Of a stretch of DNA of 64,000 nucleotides, positions 12,200 to 24,000 are shown piece by piece. How positions within the stretch are numbered: the stretch's first letter is position 1; each line of letters opens with the position of its first letter. Source of the DNA: Sarcocystis neurona (lineage: Eukaryota > Apicomplexa > Conoidasida > Eucoccidiorida > Sarcocystidae); the NCBI GenBank assembly GCA_000727475.1, contig KL647295.1, forward strand, positions 807,985-871,984, given 5' to 3'. The position numbers and the translations under genes were made by a program. The notes below the pieces were generated by a model that did no database searches, was not told where the DNA came from, and saw nothing but the letters and a program-made list of their open reading frames with translations.

Positions 12200-13012
12200 A
12201 TGCATCCACTGGTGCGTCAGTTGGCGCGTGCTGCTGGTGCAGCTCTTGTTCTCAGTCGTCACGTGAATATGTCGTATTTGGTGGTCGGCGCCGGTGGTTT
12301 GCTGGCGCTTTGCCTCTGTGGCTACGGTTCCGCTATAGCCACCGTGTTGGGTGCAGCTGCAGTTTTACGTGGGGGTCTCCCTGCGGTCGCACTTGGCGAA
12401 CAAGGCAGAAGTGAAGCAGAGAGTAGCAGATCCACGTTGGCAAGCTTGCTGGGACTCTACAATCCATTCGTTTCCACCGTTGCTTCTCTAGGCAGCGCCG
12501 CCCTTCTCTTCAAAGGCGCTTCTATGATTGAAACTGGTGCTCGAGCTACGTGGTCCTTTGGCGGTGAAAAGTTCCCACGAGACCTTGTCGACGTATCGAC
12601 ACTACTTCGTTTTCTGGCTGTAGCAGCAGTTGGGTGGCAGGGCCTCCGTATTCTCAAAACCTACGCAAGCAACCCTCGAGCCATTGCCGACAATGTGAGC
12701 CGCAGCAGTGGTGGGGCTGTTGCGGAGACTGCTGCTGCCGCAGCGACCGCGGCAAAGGAAGCGCTGGGTGGGACTACACGAAGCGGCACCGAAAGAGAGG
12801 GGGAAGATAAAGAGCTACTCCGCCACTCGGGGTACGTAGGTCTAGGTATTGCTGTCCTAGGCGGAGGAATGGGGACTGCTTTGCTGATGCGAACCGGAGA
12901 AGAAAAAGTCTTTGACGATGTACTAAAAAATGCCCGACTTGACGTTGCTGCCTCCCTCATGGGCGGCGCTGCTTTGGGCATCGCAGCAAGACTAGCGCGG
13001 CAATACGTCTGA
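12200..13012 (+). CDS. Unrecognised multi-pass membrane protein
   Basis: 270 aa from ATG 12200 to TGA 13012. Hydrophobic Gly/Ala-rich segments at about residues 25-60 (possibly two helices), 92-110, 133-152, 212-231 and 248-264 predict five or six membrane passes. A hydrophilic Ala/Glu/Arg loop lies at about 155-210. No family signature was recognised, so no function is proposed. The frame is open upstream to 11915 without another ATG, and its translation there is also hydrophobic. The true start could therefore be an upstream exon joined within 11915-12199, where several CTGCAG acceptors occur. The upstream 600 bases are pyrimidine-rich, as for the helicase gene. Confidence 0.6.
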   Translation: MHPLVRQLARAAGAALVLSRHVNMSYLVVGAGGLLALCLCGYGSAIATVLGAAAVLRGGLPAVALGEQGRSEAESSRSTLASLLGLYNPFVSTVASLGSAALLFKGASMIETGARATWSFGGEKFPRDLVDVSTLLRFLAVAAVGWQGLRILKTYASNPRAIADNVSRSSGGAVAETAAAAATAAKEALGGTTRSGTEREGEDKELLRHSGYVGLGIAVLGGGMGTALLMRTGEEKVFDDVLKNARLDVAASLMGGAALGIAARLARQYV

Positions 13013-13625
13013 CACGTTTGGAAGGACCACATATATAAACACCACGCAAGACTGGAAGTTCTAGGAATATCGAAACTATATGAGTTGTAAGTAGTAGTAT
13101 TGTGCGACAGTGAGATGTGCAGTATACGGCCCGAAAGCAGATATGCGTACGTGTCGCGAGGTAGCAGTTCAACACTACGTGCGTTAGGATACGTTCTACG
13201 TCCGCTTAAGTAACGAAAAGAGATACATACGTGCACAGTGCAGACAGAAGGTCAGCAGGTGTACTCCTAGTAAGTGATCTTGGTATCACCGCACTAGCTT
13301 GGAGCCGCATACGTTATAATCAGGTGGAGGTGCACGTGCCGGAGACACACACAGGAACATGTGTGTGGGTGGATGTGCTGCAGATCCGTGCGTCTAAGCG
13401 GCTCTACACTGAAAAATGCTTGAAGCTCAAGTATTGTCGTGACGGTGTAACGCATACTGGTCTGCAGGAGGCATCCACATGTGATTACACCCTACGGTCC
13501 GTGGGCATGTATGGAGACTACGGGCAGAGCGCTTCCAGCCGTGAGTGGATGAGTAAGTGCAAGAATACATGGGGTTTTCATGGAGATTACAAGGCGAAGT
13601 TGGGTTTAAAGGCTGTTGTAAGGAT

Positions 13626-13812
13626 GTGCAGGTATTTCGCTGTGTACACAGCAGTCCAAATGTGTTCAATTACACTTACGTGTAACACGCAAGGATACGT
13701 GCTGTTTTCTTCCCGTTTCACAAGGGAGAACTGCGCTTGTGCGCTGTCGTAAGCATGAGTGTTTCGCTGTGTATACAACACTCCAGAAGCGTCAAGTTTC
13801 ATTCACGTTAAT
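13626..13812. repeat. Diverged tandem pair, about 127-bp period
   Basis: The motif TTTCGCTGTGTACACAGCAGTCC near 13633 reappears near 13760 as TTTCGCTGTGTATACAACACTCC. Both copies are followed by a related TCAATTACACTTACGT-like tail. Confidence 0.7.
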
Positions 13813-15387
13813 GCGGATATAAATTCCTGATCTGCGTGATGACATTAAGGCGCGTGCCGCAGTGTGCCTTGATTATTAATTAATAGATGCATGCCTACAC
13901 ATATACTTATATCCGTATGGGTTGAGGATAGTTTTGCGTGGTCGCGTACAGGTATACTATAAGAGCAAGAGTCGGTGGAAGTAACGAAAGTGCTACATAT
14001 GCAGTATTAGAGACTCAAACCTTCACTCGCGCTTATACACGTTGCACCATAGAGAAACTGCTGTGCGGCAGCTCCTACCGTCCACTCGACTACTGCTCAG
14101 AGGCTAATGTTTAAAAGCGGGCCTTTCGCTGACTCCAAAGGAGAACAGGAGAAGCATCCTTCGGGGGCATTGGAAATTCCATGACACAGGATAGGGCAAA
14201 AGTGTGGAACAACAGTCGAAAGGATACATGTGGAAAAAGGAGGGCCTTACGAGTCGTTGAAGCAGGCGGTTTGGCCGCCGGTGTGATCCGTGTGGTGTTC
14301 CGGAGTACACGTATAGGAGTCGGAAACTACGAACCTGAGCACAGGCGAAGACTTGTGTGCCTGTACGATCGAGATATATAAGGTGGCAGCTGCTTTCAAG
14401 ATACAGACTCGCGCGCACTCTGTATTCGCGAGACGCGAAGCTAAAGCTTCCCCCCAAAACGACCTCAGAGACGAGCCCAAATCGTTTCTCAAATTGCTTA
14501 TTTGTATCTTCGAACGGTGCACCCCTTGCGTGGGCGAAGCGTCCGGTGAACCGTGGAAGAACCTAATGGAGGGTAGGAACAGACACAGTGTGACGTACGC
14601 GAGCGTATCTTTATGAGTGATCTATACCAAGTACGTCTTCCATATGGCATGTGAATGTTAAATCTAGTTGACGAGCGCTTCTGCGTACGGGACGCGATTC
14701 GGCGCTTCCGGTGGCCGACGCCCGCGGTAACGGACGCCCCTCTCCCCTAAAATCTTTTTTTCCCTTCACTCCTGTTCTCTGTTGTTTGCAGGGTCATTTG
14801 TTCGCACAGGCAAGTGCAGATGCACAACAACTGGAAAAACGTATGCATTTCTGTACGCACGCGTGCATTCAAACTGACACATGCATATACGTATACGTAG
14901 TAACTCTGCCTGTCGGTATCGAACTGAAGCCCATGTACACAACAAATTTAATATTGACATAATGGCCTCTGCCGTAAATGCACGAATATACAGGCCTACG
15001 CGTACGCGTGGTAAACACAGTAAAGCCGTACGTTATGCGCATATCTATATATCTGTATAACCATCTCACTTACCTCTGTACATATACGGCCATGCGCACA
15101 CGCCTGAATATAGATGCGCACAGTTGCGCATGCATATATAAATCTATATGTTTCGTTTGATTTGACTGAATTGCAGAACTGTAGCTTTCTTCAGGATCGA
15201 GTAAAGATATAGTAACGCATATTGCTGCTCTTGTTGAGACGGTACTAATGGGACACAGGAAGCTTCTTTTCAAAGTCTGTCTACTTTTGAAGCATGACAC
15301 CGGCTTCAAAACACCCTGAGAGCTCCGCTGGAAGAAAGCACGGAGCGTATCTATCCTAGTGATTGGACACGAGAGGCATTTTAAGAA

Positions 15388-15573
15388 ATGACTCGGACAG
15401 CCTCTGTGCTACAAGAGTGCTTGGACAAGCAGGCAGCTGCTGTGGTACAAGATTGCTACGACAAAGTGGAGGAGAATGTCCGAAAGGGGACAGAAACATC
15501 TCTCTCTCCTCCTGCTTCTCAAGTATCGGAGGTCATCAATGACAACACGTACATAAGGACCACATTACAATAG
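15388..15573 (+). CDS. Possible small ORF or first exon, unknown product
   Basis: ATG 15388 opens a 61-residue frame with a non-repetitive, amphipathic start (MTRTASVLQECLDKQAAAVV). No family was recognised. A GTACAT donor just after the Asn-Asp-Asn codons could make it a first exon. It could also be chance. Confidence 0.22.
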   Translation: MTRTASVLQECLDKQAAAVVQDCYDKVEENVRKGTETSLSPPASQVSEVINDNTYIRTTLQ

Positions 15574-15601
15574 ATGGGCTGTACAACGTGAGTGCTTCTA
15601 A

Positions 15602-15956
15602 ACAGATTTGTACACGAGGTCCACCCCATGCCACAGATGGTTATATGTATTCTCATCATGATAAAAGCAGTTCTACTTAATATGTGTGTACATACATGCA
15701 TACTAGTGAGCGTGAATGCTATGGTAGTTCCTCAACAGATTTGTACACGCTGTCCATACTGTGTCACAGCTGGTTACGTATATTCTCACCACAACGAAGG
15801 CAATTCTATCGTGCACCACACCATGTACAGATGTGTACACAGTTTCCATCCCGTGTCACAGACGCTTATATATATATATATCCTCACCACAATGAAGGCG
15901 ACGCTATCGTATATGTACATATATGCGTATCAGTAAGCCTGAATGCTACGTTACAA
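15602..15956. repeat. Three-copy degenerate tandem repeat
   Basis: Units begin with ACAGATTTGTACACG at 15602 and 15735 and with ACAGATGTGTACACA at 15827. Each continues with a CCATxCxGTGxCACAG core, an AT-rich stretch and TCTCAxCAxxAxxAAxGC. A TGAATGCTA tail follows copies 1 and 3. Confidence 0.85.
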
Positions 15957-17880
15957 ACGTGTGAGCACGTAAACTCGAACGTACCACGTTGAAAGCCATC
16001 TTGGTCAAGTCACACACACGGAAATATCTCTTCTAGTGTCTCCTGCGACAGCGTTCAAAGTCGGTCGCCTCATATCAATATGTGTACCGCTCCAGTAGTG
16101 GGCGGAATGCTTCAAACGCCTTGTGATTAGCCACGCCATATCCATCCCAGGTGAAACGCTTTGTACACGCAGCCGTCCAGGTGTTGGAGTGCACAAAATT
16201 TCTAACTGCTACGGGGTTAAGTTGTTTCTCTGACTCTCGCTGCACCGCTACGAAGATATGACACGGGCTAAAAGGGAAGCCCTCTGTCAACGTAGTGGTC
16301 TTCAGCTTCCTCCCGTTCAGTCTGATGGCAAAAAAAACGACTAAGAAGAAAGGTACACCGGGAGAAGAAAGCAGCGGATTTACCTGTTGAGCGAATCAGA
16401 ACCCAGGGTGTTGCTGTACGTGTTACTCTTACTTTCCAGGTTGCAACTTAATTTCAAAGGCTGCAACGTAACCTCGCACGTGTACACCAGCGTTCCCTTT
16501 CTGAACGGAAAGATGTGAATCAGCGGTCACTTAATCAGGAGACACACATCACGTAATATGGACTTTTCTGTCTCTTCAATTTCAGATCAGCTGCGATGTC
16601 GACTTCTTTTACATGTCCCATTTCTCCCAAATTTCTCCCTTTCTCCCGTCTCCGCGTGAGGCTTGTTTACAAGACGGACACTGACGTAACGGAGACAAAT
16701 AGGTGACAGAATATGTATAGGTACAAGTGAAGCTCGATAGTCCACGCGTGGCACTCTGCATTGCACTGGGACCCCATATTACTATCCTGTGTGCTTTCGT
16801 TCTCGATAGCTTACCTCGAAGACTGTACAGGAAGAAAAATTCTACACGCGAAGCACAACATAATCTTATATGCGTGCAAAGCGTAGACCACAATGTGGTT
16901 ACTGTGCACCGTCTGCGTTAACGACGGATTTTGTGTATGACTACATGCACGTATATACATATTCATGTGTACCTGCAGAGACCAGAATCTACGATTACAG
17001 GCATATACGTACATAAGGGGAGACGTGTATGTAGAGACAGAGATACGCTGCACGTGCAACAGATGAACGTCTCCTCTTGTGTATGTTATATGCACGCATA
17101 TAAATAAGCAGTACAAGACGCACGTGTACTCAAGCGCATATAGATGTACGTACTGGGAAAGGTATTAAATGTACGTATACAATCTGTACATGTGTGTGTA
17201 TGTAGTTACATGTATGCAGACGATGGGGAGAAGGGCAAGTCGCTTACGTAGCACGAGGTAAAGTGTTAATCCCAGATGTGCATGGGTCTGTAGCGTAAAT
17301 TCCTCAGCAAGGCGGCTGCAGCGTGTGCACACGTGGGTGTGTGCAGAAAGAGGCGCCACGTGTGCCCGCTCTTGGCACCTACAGGGAGGCCAGAGGTCAA
17401 TGCCCGTGTCTGCGTACTTCTGAATACATACGACATAACTTTTCGCTGTCCGTATAATCTTCTACATCTACGTATGTAAAGGTCAACCTTCTTTGCTCGC
17501 TGTGTGATCGCGCGTGTTCATCCGTATAATGTCTATAAACAAGTGCGCACGCCAGAGGGACGGCACGGAAACACGTAGACTTGAGGACTGACTTAATTTG
17601 CATACAAAATCTGTGACCTGTTTCCGTGGAGTCTACCGAGTGGTCTGTTCCCGTCCAGATTGAACAGTTAGTTCAATTGCCCTACACATCTAGAGGGGAA
17701 AAATCAACTTCACTCCATACATGTATGCATATATATATATATATACACGTGTATGTACGTATGTGTTGGCGCCGCTGTACATGCACAACATGTGTCTCCG
17801 CATGACGATGCGCGTGTGCGAGGAAAGACACGATGATGCAGTCCCTCCCTGAATGGCGGTTGGTGCCGGCCGGAGTACGA

Positions 17881-18415
17881 GATCTTAGATTTCTCCCTTT
17901 TCGGTTCCCTGCATTTCTACCGTTTGTCCCCATTGTTTGCGGGCCAATTCTTCTACTTTCGACCGAAGCCTTTCTTGTTGCCCGTCCTTCTCCCGGCCAA
18001 ACCCTGGATTCCCCTGAATCATTCACCATTGAACTATCTACCCAGTTAGCCTTTTCTGTGTACATTGCCTTTTCACTCTTCCTCATGGATTTCCCGTTTT
18101 CTCTACCTTGTTCTTCGCTTGCCGCGGCCATTCGCGTGCTTTGCCTTTCAACCTCTTTTTCTTCCGTTCTCGGCTGTTTTTTCTCCCCCGTACGTTCTGC
18201 GGCGCTACGATCAAACTTCCTTCTCACGTGCCCGGTCCCTCTTCCTGCATGTCGCCTCCCTACTCTCCCCCCCGCTGCTCCTCTTTTTCGCTGTTCCTTC
18301 CTCTTCCCTGATATGCTGAAAATGGTGAACCGGTCTGTTCTTCCTACATGTTGCACAACGGACGTTCCCTCCCTCGAGCCTTCTCCTCCCGTCTCTCCCA
18401 AGGAGGCCAAGTAGA
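17881..18415. other. Strand-biased pyrimidine-rich block
   Basis: The + strand is dominated by C and T for about 530 bases. Both a 193-codon + strand frame and a 269-codon - strand frame run through it. Their products (Phe/Leu/Pro/Ser-rich and Arg/Glu/Lys-rich) are what the base bias alone would give, so neither is called. It may be a promoter or UTR of an unrecognised gene, or a decayed element. Confidence 0.5.
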
Positions 18416-19566
18416 CTCGCAGGGGAAAAAGCAGCATCAGTATGTCTCTCCTCTTCGCTCTCTGTGGAATTTCTTGCAAGCTTCTAACCACAACTTTTTT
18501 CAGAGCGTCGAATCGTGTGTTACTTGTCTATCAGTGGTGCGTGGCGGGAGCGTGGGGGCAGAAAACCCGGGAGACATATGTCATTTTCACGTGGGTTCCG
18601 TTGCACCTCGGGGCCAACGCTGTAACTAAAACTGTGGCTGAAGGACACACCCGAGCGAAAATGTTTGCACCCCTTTCTGGAGTCAACTACTATACTTTTT
18701 TCTTGAACAAGACGCTGAGTGAACGTCCCTCAGCCCCGACTGCGTGCTTGGGGGGCCATAGGAGTAACTTATATCGCTGGTTATCTCTGCTCCACTACGT
18801 ATATATATATGTCTATAAATGTATATATGTGTATGTGTGTGCGTCTGTATTGTCAGACTGTACGTGTGTACCCGTCCTCTCTTGGTTGCGGGTATGTGCG
18901 TACCCAAGTGTTCTCTTGTAATCCGATGTGAGGAACAGTTTCTCCTGTTCATCGTTGACTTGTCCTGTCTGAATTTCTTAAATCGAAGGTAAGTGCTTCT
19001 TCTGTCTGAAAAGCTGTTCTCGCGAAAGAGCGCGGGAAAACGTTTTAGAGAGCACCCCTTTTCAACCCCGAAGGTACGCATGGTTATGGTCGCGTTTATA
19101 CACATATATGTGTCCATGTGTGTACGTTTGTGTATCTCTGCATGGTTCCGCAGTATCTACGTGAAAGTGTAAGCAATTACACTGTACTGTTACCCTCCGC
19201 ATATACACGCCTCTTGTACCGCAGAAAACCTTGTTTTGTCTACAGGTGCGGCGCCCTGAAAAATTGCCTACAGTTGTACTTGCATGTGTATGGGTGGACC
19301 TGCGCATGTGTCCACATCCGCGTGTGCATCTCTTCACGCTGTGTTTCTTCACGTACGCCCTTCACTCGCAAGAAGAGCCGCCCCATCTGTCGAAGGCTCT
19401 GCCTTTCTTCAGCAATCCTTCAGACTGACACATCCCCGTTTCTCTCTAAACACATCAATAGCAGGAATTATATGTACTTTTGTGGGCGTATGCACTTATG
19501 TCACACAGGTGTATTTGATGTCACCGCCGGAATAGAGCGAAATATAGACACACGTGTGCATATGTG

Positions 19567-19597
<31 letters not shown>

Positions 19598-20040
19598 GGA
19601 CGCAGTTGCATCTTACTGCACAGAAAGGCGCAGACGTTTACACGTACACATATGGAAGCGTATTCAGATGCACACGTAGGTAATGTACGTGCAACTCTTT
19701 AAAAGGAGAGTGTCTACATGTACAGGCATACGTAGACATGTGTGCATGTGGAGGGGTGTACGTTTTCGTAAAGTGATTTCTGTTGAACAGCTTTTCGTCA
19801 TCCGTTTCTCCTGCGCATATATGACCCATGGTGACCCAAGGTGGCCATTTCTTCTTGTTAGCGTTTGCCTGAGGTGCGCATGTCCTCGCTTCTCGTGTTC
19901 ATACACGCAGGTGTTGCTGAAGTCAGAACAAGGTGTTTCTGGTATCTTCCTCAACGTAAGTCCTTCTTGTTGACTTCCTTTGTACGTACAAATATCCTAC
20001 GTAGCTCGGCGCGCCTTTCGCGTCCCTGCTTTCCTGGTGT

Positions 20041-20351
20041 GTGTGGCTTTCGTTGTTTTTATTTGTCGTTCCTGTTTCTTGCTGTTGTCCGTCCTTTCGA
20101 AGACTTCCCTCTGCACTTGGTACATTTGTAGTTCTTCTCTGTCCCTGTCCCACCTGCGCGCCTCGTTTTCTCCCCGCCAGTTTCCATCTATCCTCTTGTT
20201 CTGCTTCGTTCGCCTCCGTCTCCTCTTGGCTGGGCTGGTCTGTCCGCATTCTCTCCGCACTCGTCTCCTCCGTCAACCTTCTCCTGTGCACTTTGCCTGC
20301 TCGTTCGTCTACGGCTCGCTCGGCTTCCTGCTCACTCGTGTTTCTTCGAAA
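20041..20351 (+). promoter_or_regulatory. Pyrimidine-rich leader of the DDX42-like gene
   Basis: The CT-rich + strand stretch immediately before ATG 20352 is probably promoter/5' UTR. The start codon context CGAAAATGG fits the AAAATGG preference known from coccidian start sites. The frame is open upstream, but only from non-ATG codons. Confidence 0.5.
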
Positions 20352-21071
20352 ATGGAGAACTTTTTCATGTCGGAGGCGCAGGCGGCGCGCGAGGAGGAGG
20401 AGGAGACTGCGCGCCGCCGTCGCGCGATGCTCATGCCGTTCGTTTCTGGAGAAGCGAGCTCCCCTTCCACTTCTGCTGCTTCTCTTTCTTCCTTCGGGTG
20501 CTTGGCTTCGACGTCGTCGTTTTCGCGTGCTCTTGAAGGGGACAGCGTGGGTGGAACCGCAGAAGAAGCAACAGCGGACTCAGCAACGGCAGCAGCAGCG
20601 CGGGACACAGCAGCTGCGGCCGCACCAGCGAGTGAAGGCGGCGGTGGAGACGCAGCAGGCGGAGGTGCTGGTGCCACGACGGGAGCGGAAGCGGCGGAGG
20701 TAGATCCTTTGGATGCGTACATGAGTGGGATAACAGAGCAGGTCAAGCAGCAGGATGAAGAGGCGCGGCAGCGACAGCAGCGCGAGGCAGAAGAGATCGC
20801 AGCAGCAGCAGCGGCGGCGGAAGAAGCAGCGGCAGCAGGCAGAGGAGCAGCAGGAGGCACTGCCATCAGCGAACAGCAACAGCAGAGAGGAGTTCTACGA
20901 CCTCCTCAGCAGCTGTTATCCGGCGCGACCCCTGCAGACACAGCAGGGAACGCAGCGTCTTTCTTCTCGAGTTCTTCCCGCACCAACAGCAGCGGCGGCC
21001 AGCGAATATTCGCCGACGACGACGACCCCCTAGCAGACTCGTTTGAGCACGTGCTTTTAGAAAGAAAGAAG
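20352..21071 (+). CDS. DDX42-like exon 1
   Basis: Residues 1-240. Acidic, Ala/Gly-rich N-terminus, then [10 protein letters not shown] at 118-127, a Glu/Gln/Ala helix, and [21 protein letters not shown] at the end. The donor is GTACGT at 21072, phase 0. Confidence 0.9.
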
Positions 21072-24000
21072 GTACGTACGTCTACGGAAACTCAGTCACC
21101 ATCTGGAGGATCTCCGTCTCTCTACATAGTCCGCAGCTGGGGATGTGTATTGAACTTTTGCCTGAGAAACACCAGCAACGTATGGCTATACACGTGCACA
21201 TCTACGCGTGAGTAAATAGACGTGTGTTTACAGATCTGGATGATGTGAAGGAATCGCATGCGTTCTCCATGTCCAGACGCAACTCCACACATGTACACGT
21301 TTTCAGACGCCTTAACATGCGTGCGGTCTCGGTGTACGTGTGTGTCATAAGGCGCATGTGTCAACGTAGCCATTTGATTCTTGCCGCCAGGGTGGATATC
21401 TACAGACGTCCACTTGTGTATAGTCAAAGGGAGAGTATGTCCGTGTGGTGGTGCCCGTAGTCACGGGTAGTCGGGTACATCCGCATATATACGCGTATTA
21501 TATACAATCTATGGATGCATGTATGTTACGCAACTTTACCTAACAGGCGTGGCGCCACCTGGAGGCGTACCACACCTGGCGGATGTCTTTAGTGCATGCT
21601 CGTGTTGCATACAACGTTGTACATATATATGCAGACAGACGTGTGTGTACCGTTCGACCCTATTACCGCCCCCGTGCATATGGTCTTGTATACGATTGTG
21701 CGTTTGTGTGTGTTTCCCTTGTCTAAAGCACTGCCTGGACTGCAAGCACGTTGTATGCTGCGCTGCACCACGTACGTAGACGTGTGGACACCGGCTTGAA
21801 GTGCGCGTACGTACCCGTATATGTGTGTGTACTTCGTGGCTTAACGAATGTGTCTACTCTCCCTCACAGGAGAGGCATGCGGGTTCAGCACGTTGTGTTG
21901 CACCCTGTCGCCGTTGCGGAAGCTGCAGGTGCACGTGGCGTCTGTACACAATTTGTTTACTAGTTCTGTCTCGCCCCGCCTGTGTGGTTGTATGCGTATA
22001 CAATCGTGTATCCGCAGACGTCTGTTCATGTTCTTATACACGCATCAGTGTATCTGTATACAACGAGGCATATACGTGAAGAAGCATCAAGATGTTGATG
22101 TATATATACGTATATATGTGTATATGTGTGTATGTGTCTGTGGGCCTACCTGACGTAGATGTAGTTGTGTGTAAGTCTCTGGACCTCCGTGTATACGTAT
22201 ACGCAGGTAAGCATTTCTGCAGATAAGTGATGTTGCTGTACGTATGCAGGTGCACATAGAGGAGGACAGTATGTAGGCAGGCACGGTGCGTACACGCGTG
22301 CAGGCGTACACACCCCTGGACGGCGGCCTCTACATGTGTCAACACTTTCGCCCATGTGTGTGTATATAAATGCATATGTATGTATATATATTCAGCTGCA
22401 CGCACAAGTGTCCTTGTGCATTCTGCGCGTGCAAGTCATTTGGCACCGTGGGCCCACACATGGACAGCGGGGAGAATACGTACATGCAGAGCACGTTGCC
22501 TCACCCCTATGGGTGACTTGTAGGCTCCCACCTTCTGTACGGCGTTGGTGAAGAGTCTGCGTCGCATGCGTGGATATTTTTCGTGGTTAGACTTCTCGTT
22601 TGTGCCTCGTGCGTCACGCACGGCTGCAACTCGTGCGTACAGCGTCTCTTCTGCGACCAGCTGTCTTGCGATGAGGGCGGGAGTCTTCAGTATATGTACA
22701 CCTATGCGTACACATATGTATCTACATGTATATTCCGTCCCGTCTCTCTCTGTCTAGCTACACGTGAGAGAAGGCGCGCGCTTCATAAAACTTCGTGGCT
22801 GACTGTGTGCCTTGCATTGGTTGTGTGCAAGGCCATTTCGAAGCGTAGAAGACGCGTGTGGCAGTCTATAATAGGTGCATCGGTACACATATGTACGCGT
22901 CGCTGTGGGCGTGCGTCGTGTGGTCTTGCACACGTGTGCTGCACGTACGTAGTTTCACATACGTACGAGTGTGTAACACAAACAGCTATATGTAGTTGTG
23001 ATAACATGTCTACACACTTGCACAAGTACAGGATGAACATGTATACGTATGAAGTATACCTATATATGTACATACAAATGTGTAATATAAACAGCTGTAT
23101 GTAGTCGTCACAACACGTCTACACACTTACACAATATACACGCACGTATACGTACAAGTATACGTAGATACGTATATATATATATATTCACATTTCCCTC
23201 TGTGTATGCGCCTCCACACAGATGTCAAGAATGCGTAGGTGTTGCACGGAGTACACGCCGAGAGACCAGCAGGCGAGTGGTCTGTATTGTCTGCATTCAA
23301 TGTGTAGGCTCTCCACACGTGTGTGCAACCTCACAGATAACTGTCTCGGGTGCCAGATATGTGTCTGACCTTCGTCGTAGAGAGTGCGGGCTACTTCAGA
23401 GTCCTGTCCGTGAACTGGTGCAGGAGGCTGACACTCCTGTGCCCTGTCTCCGACGCCTTCTTCTCCGCAGCCTGACTACCGGTTTTTGCTTTTCTTCCGT
23501 GGAGACGTGTGATTTGTTTTCTCTCGAGAAACAATCCGCGCTGTGTGCGGGTACAAAGTTCTGCTGTCGCGCGTACCAGCCGGACAGACTCCTTCTGCAC
23601 CTTCGGAGACAGGGCTTTGTGGTATCCGCTTACAGGCTGAACATTGGCAGTTTCACGCTGAGAGGGTCCACAAAAACAAAGGCAGCTCCCTGCACCTTGT
23701 CTGGGTTTGAGAAGAAGGCGGTGCCAACGTCTGGTCCACTGCCTTGAGGAGCCCGTATTCTGTCTCACCTCACCTGATTGCTCTGCGCACGGATGTCGCC
23801 ACGATGTCATTCATCTTTTGTGGGGTCGTTCCTGTTCCCTGTTCGAAAATGAACGACTACTTCTAGGAGAAAAAGCATCGTTTCGTGCTGCACCACGCTC
23901 CGCAGGAAATAAAGGTGGTCCGCGGTGCGAACTCTGTTGAGAGGGTCGCTTCATTTGGTGTACACTTTTCCTGGGTTTTTCAGTGTAACCCCCACCGCGT

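Larger units (their letters stand above)
13013..20351. other. Intergenic region upstream of the DDX42-like gene
   Basis: No confident gene in 7.3 kb. The contents are diverged tandem repeats (13626-13812 and 15602-15956), a possible small exon at 15388-15570, a strand-biased pyrimidine-rich block (17881-18415), and TG/TA-rich microsatellite-like sequence through 18780-19760. Open frames at 14353-14616 and 18442-18921 (ATG) have no recognisable domain. The last 310 bases are pyrimidine-rich and probably form the helicase 5' UTR. Confidence 0.5.

Noticed and set aside
17682..18491. 269-codon - strand frame and 193-codon + strand frame over the same block
   Set aside because: Both products simply mirror the strong pyrimidine/purine strand bias. 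Neither shows a domain, and most of the - strand C-terminus is microsatellite translation.
18442..18921. 159-codon + strand frame starting with a hydrophobic stretch
   Set aside because: The start looks signal-like, but the second half is microsatellite translation and no splice partner or domain was found.
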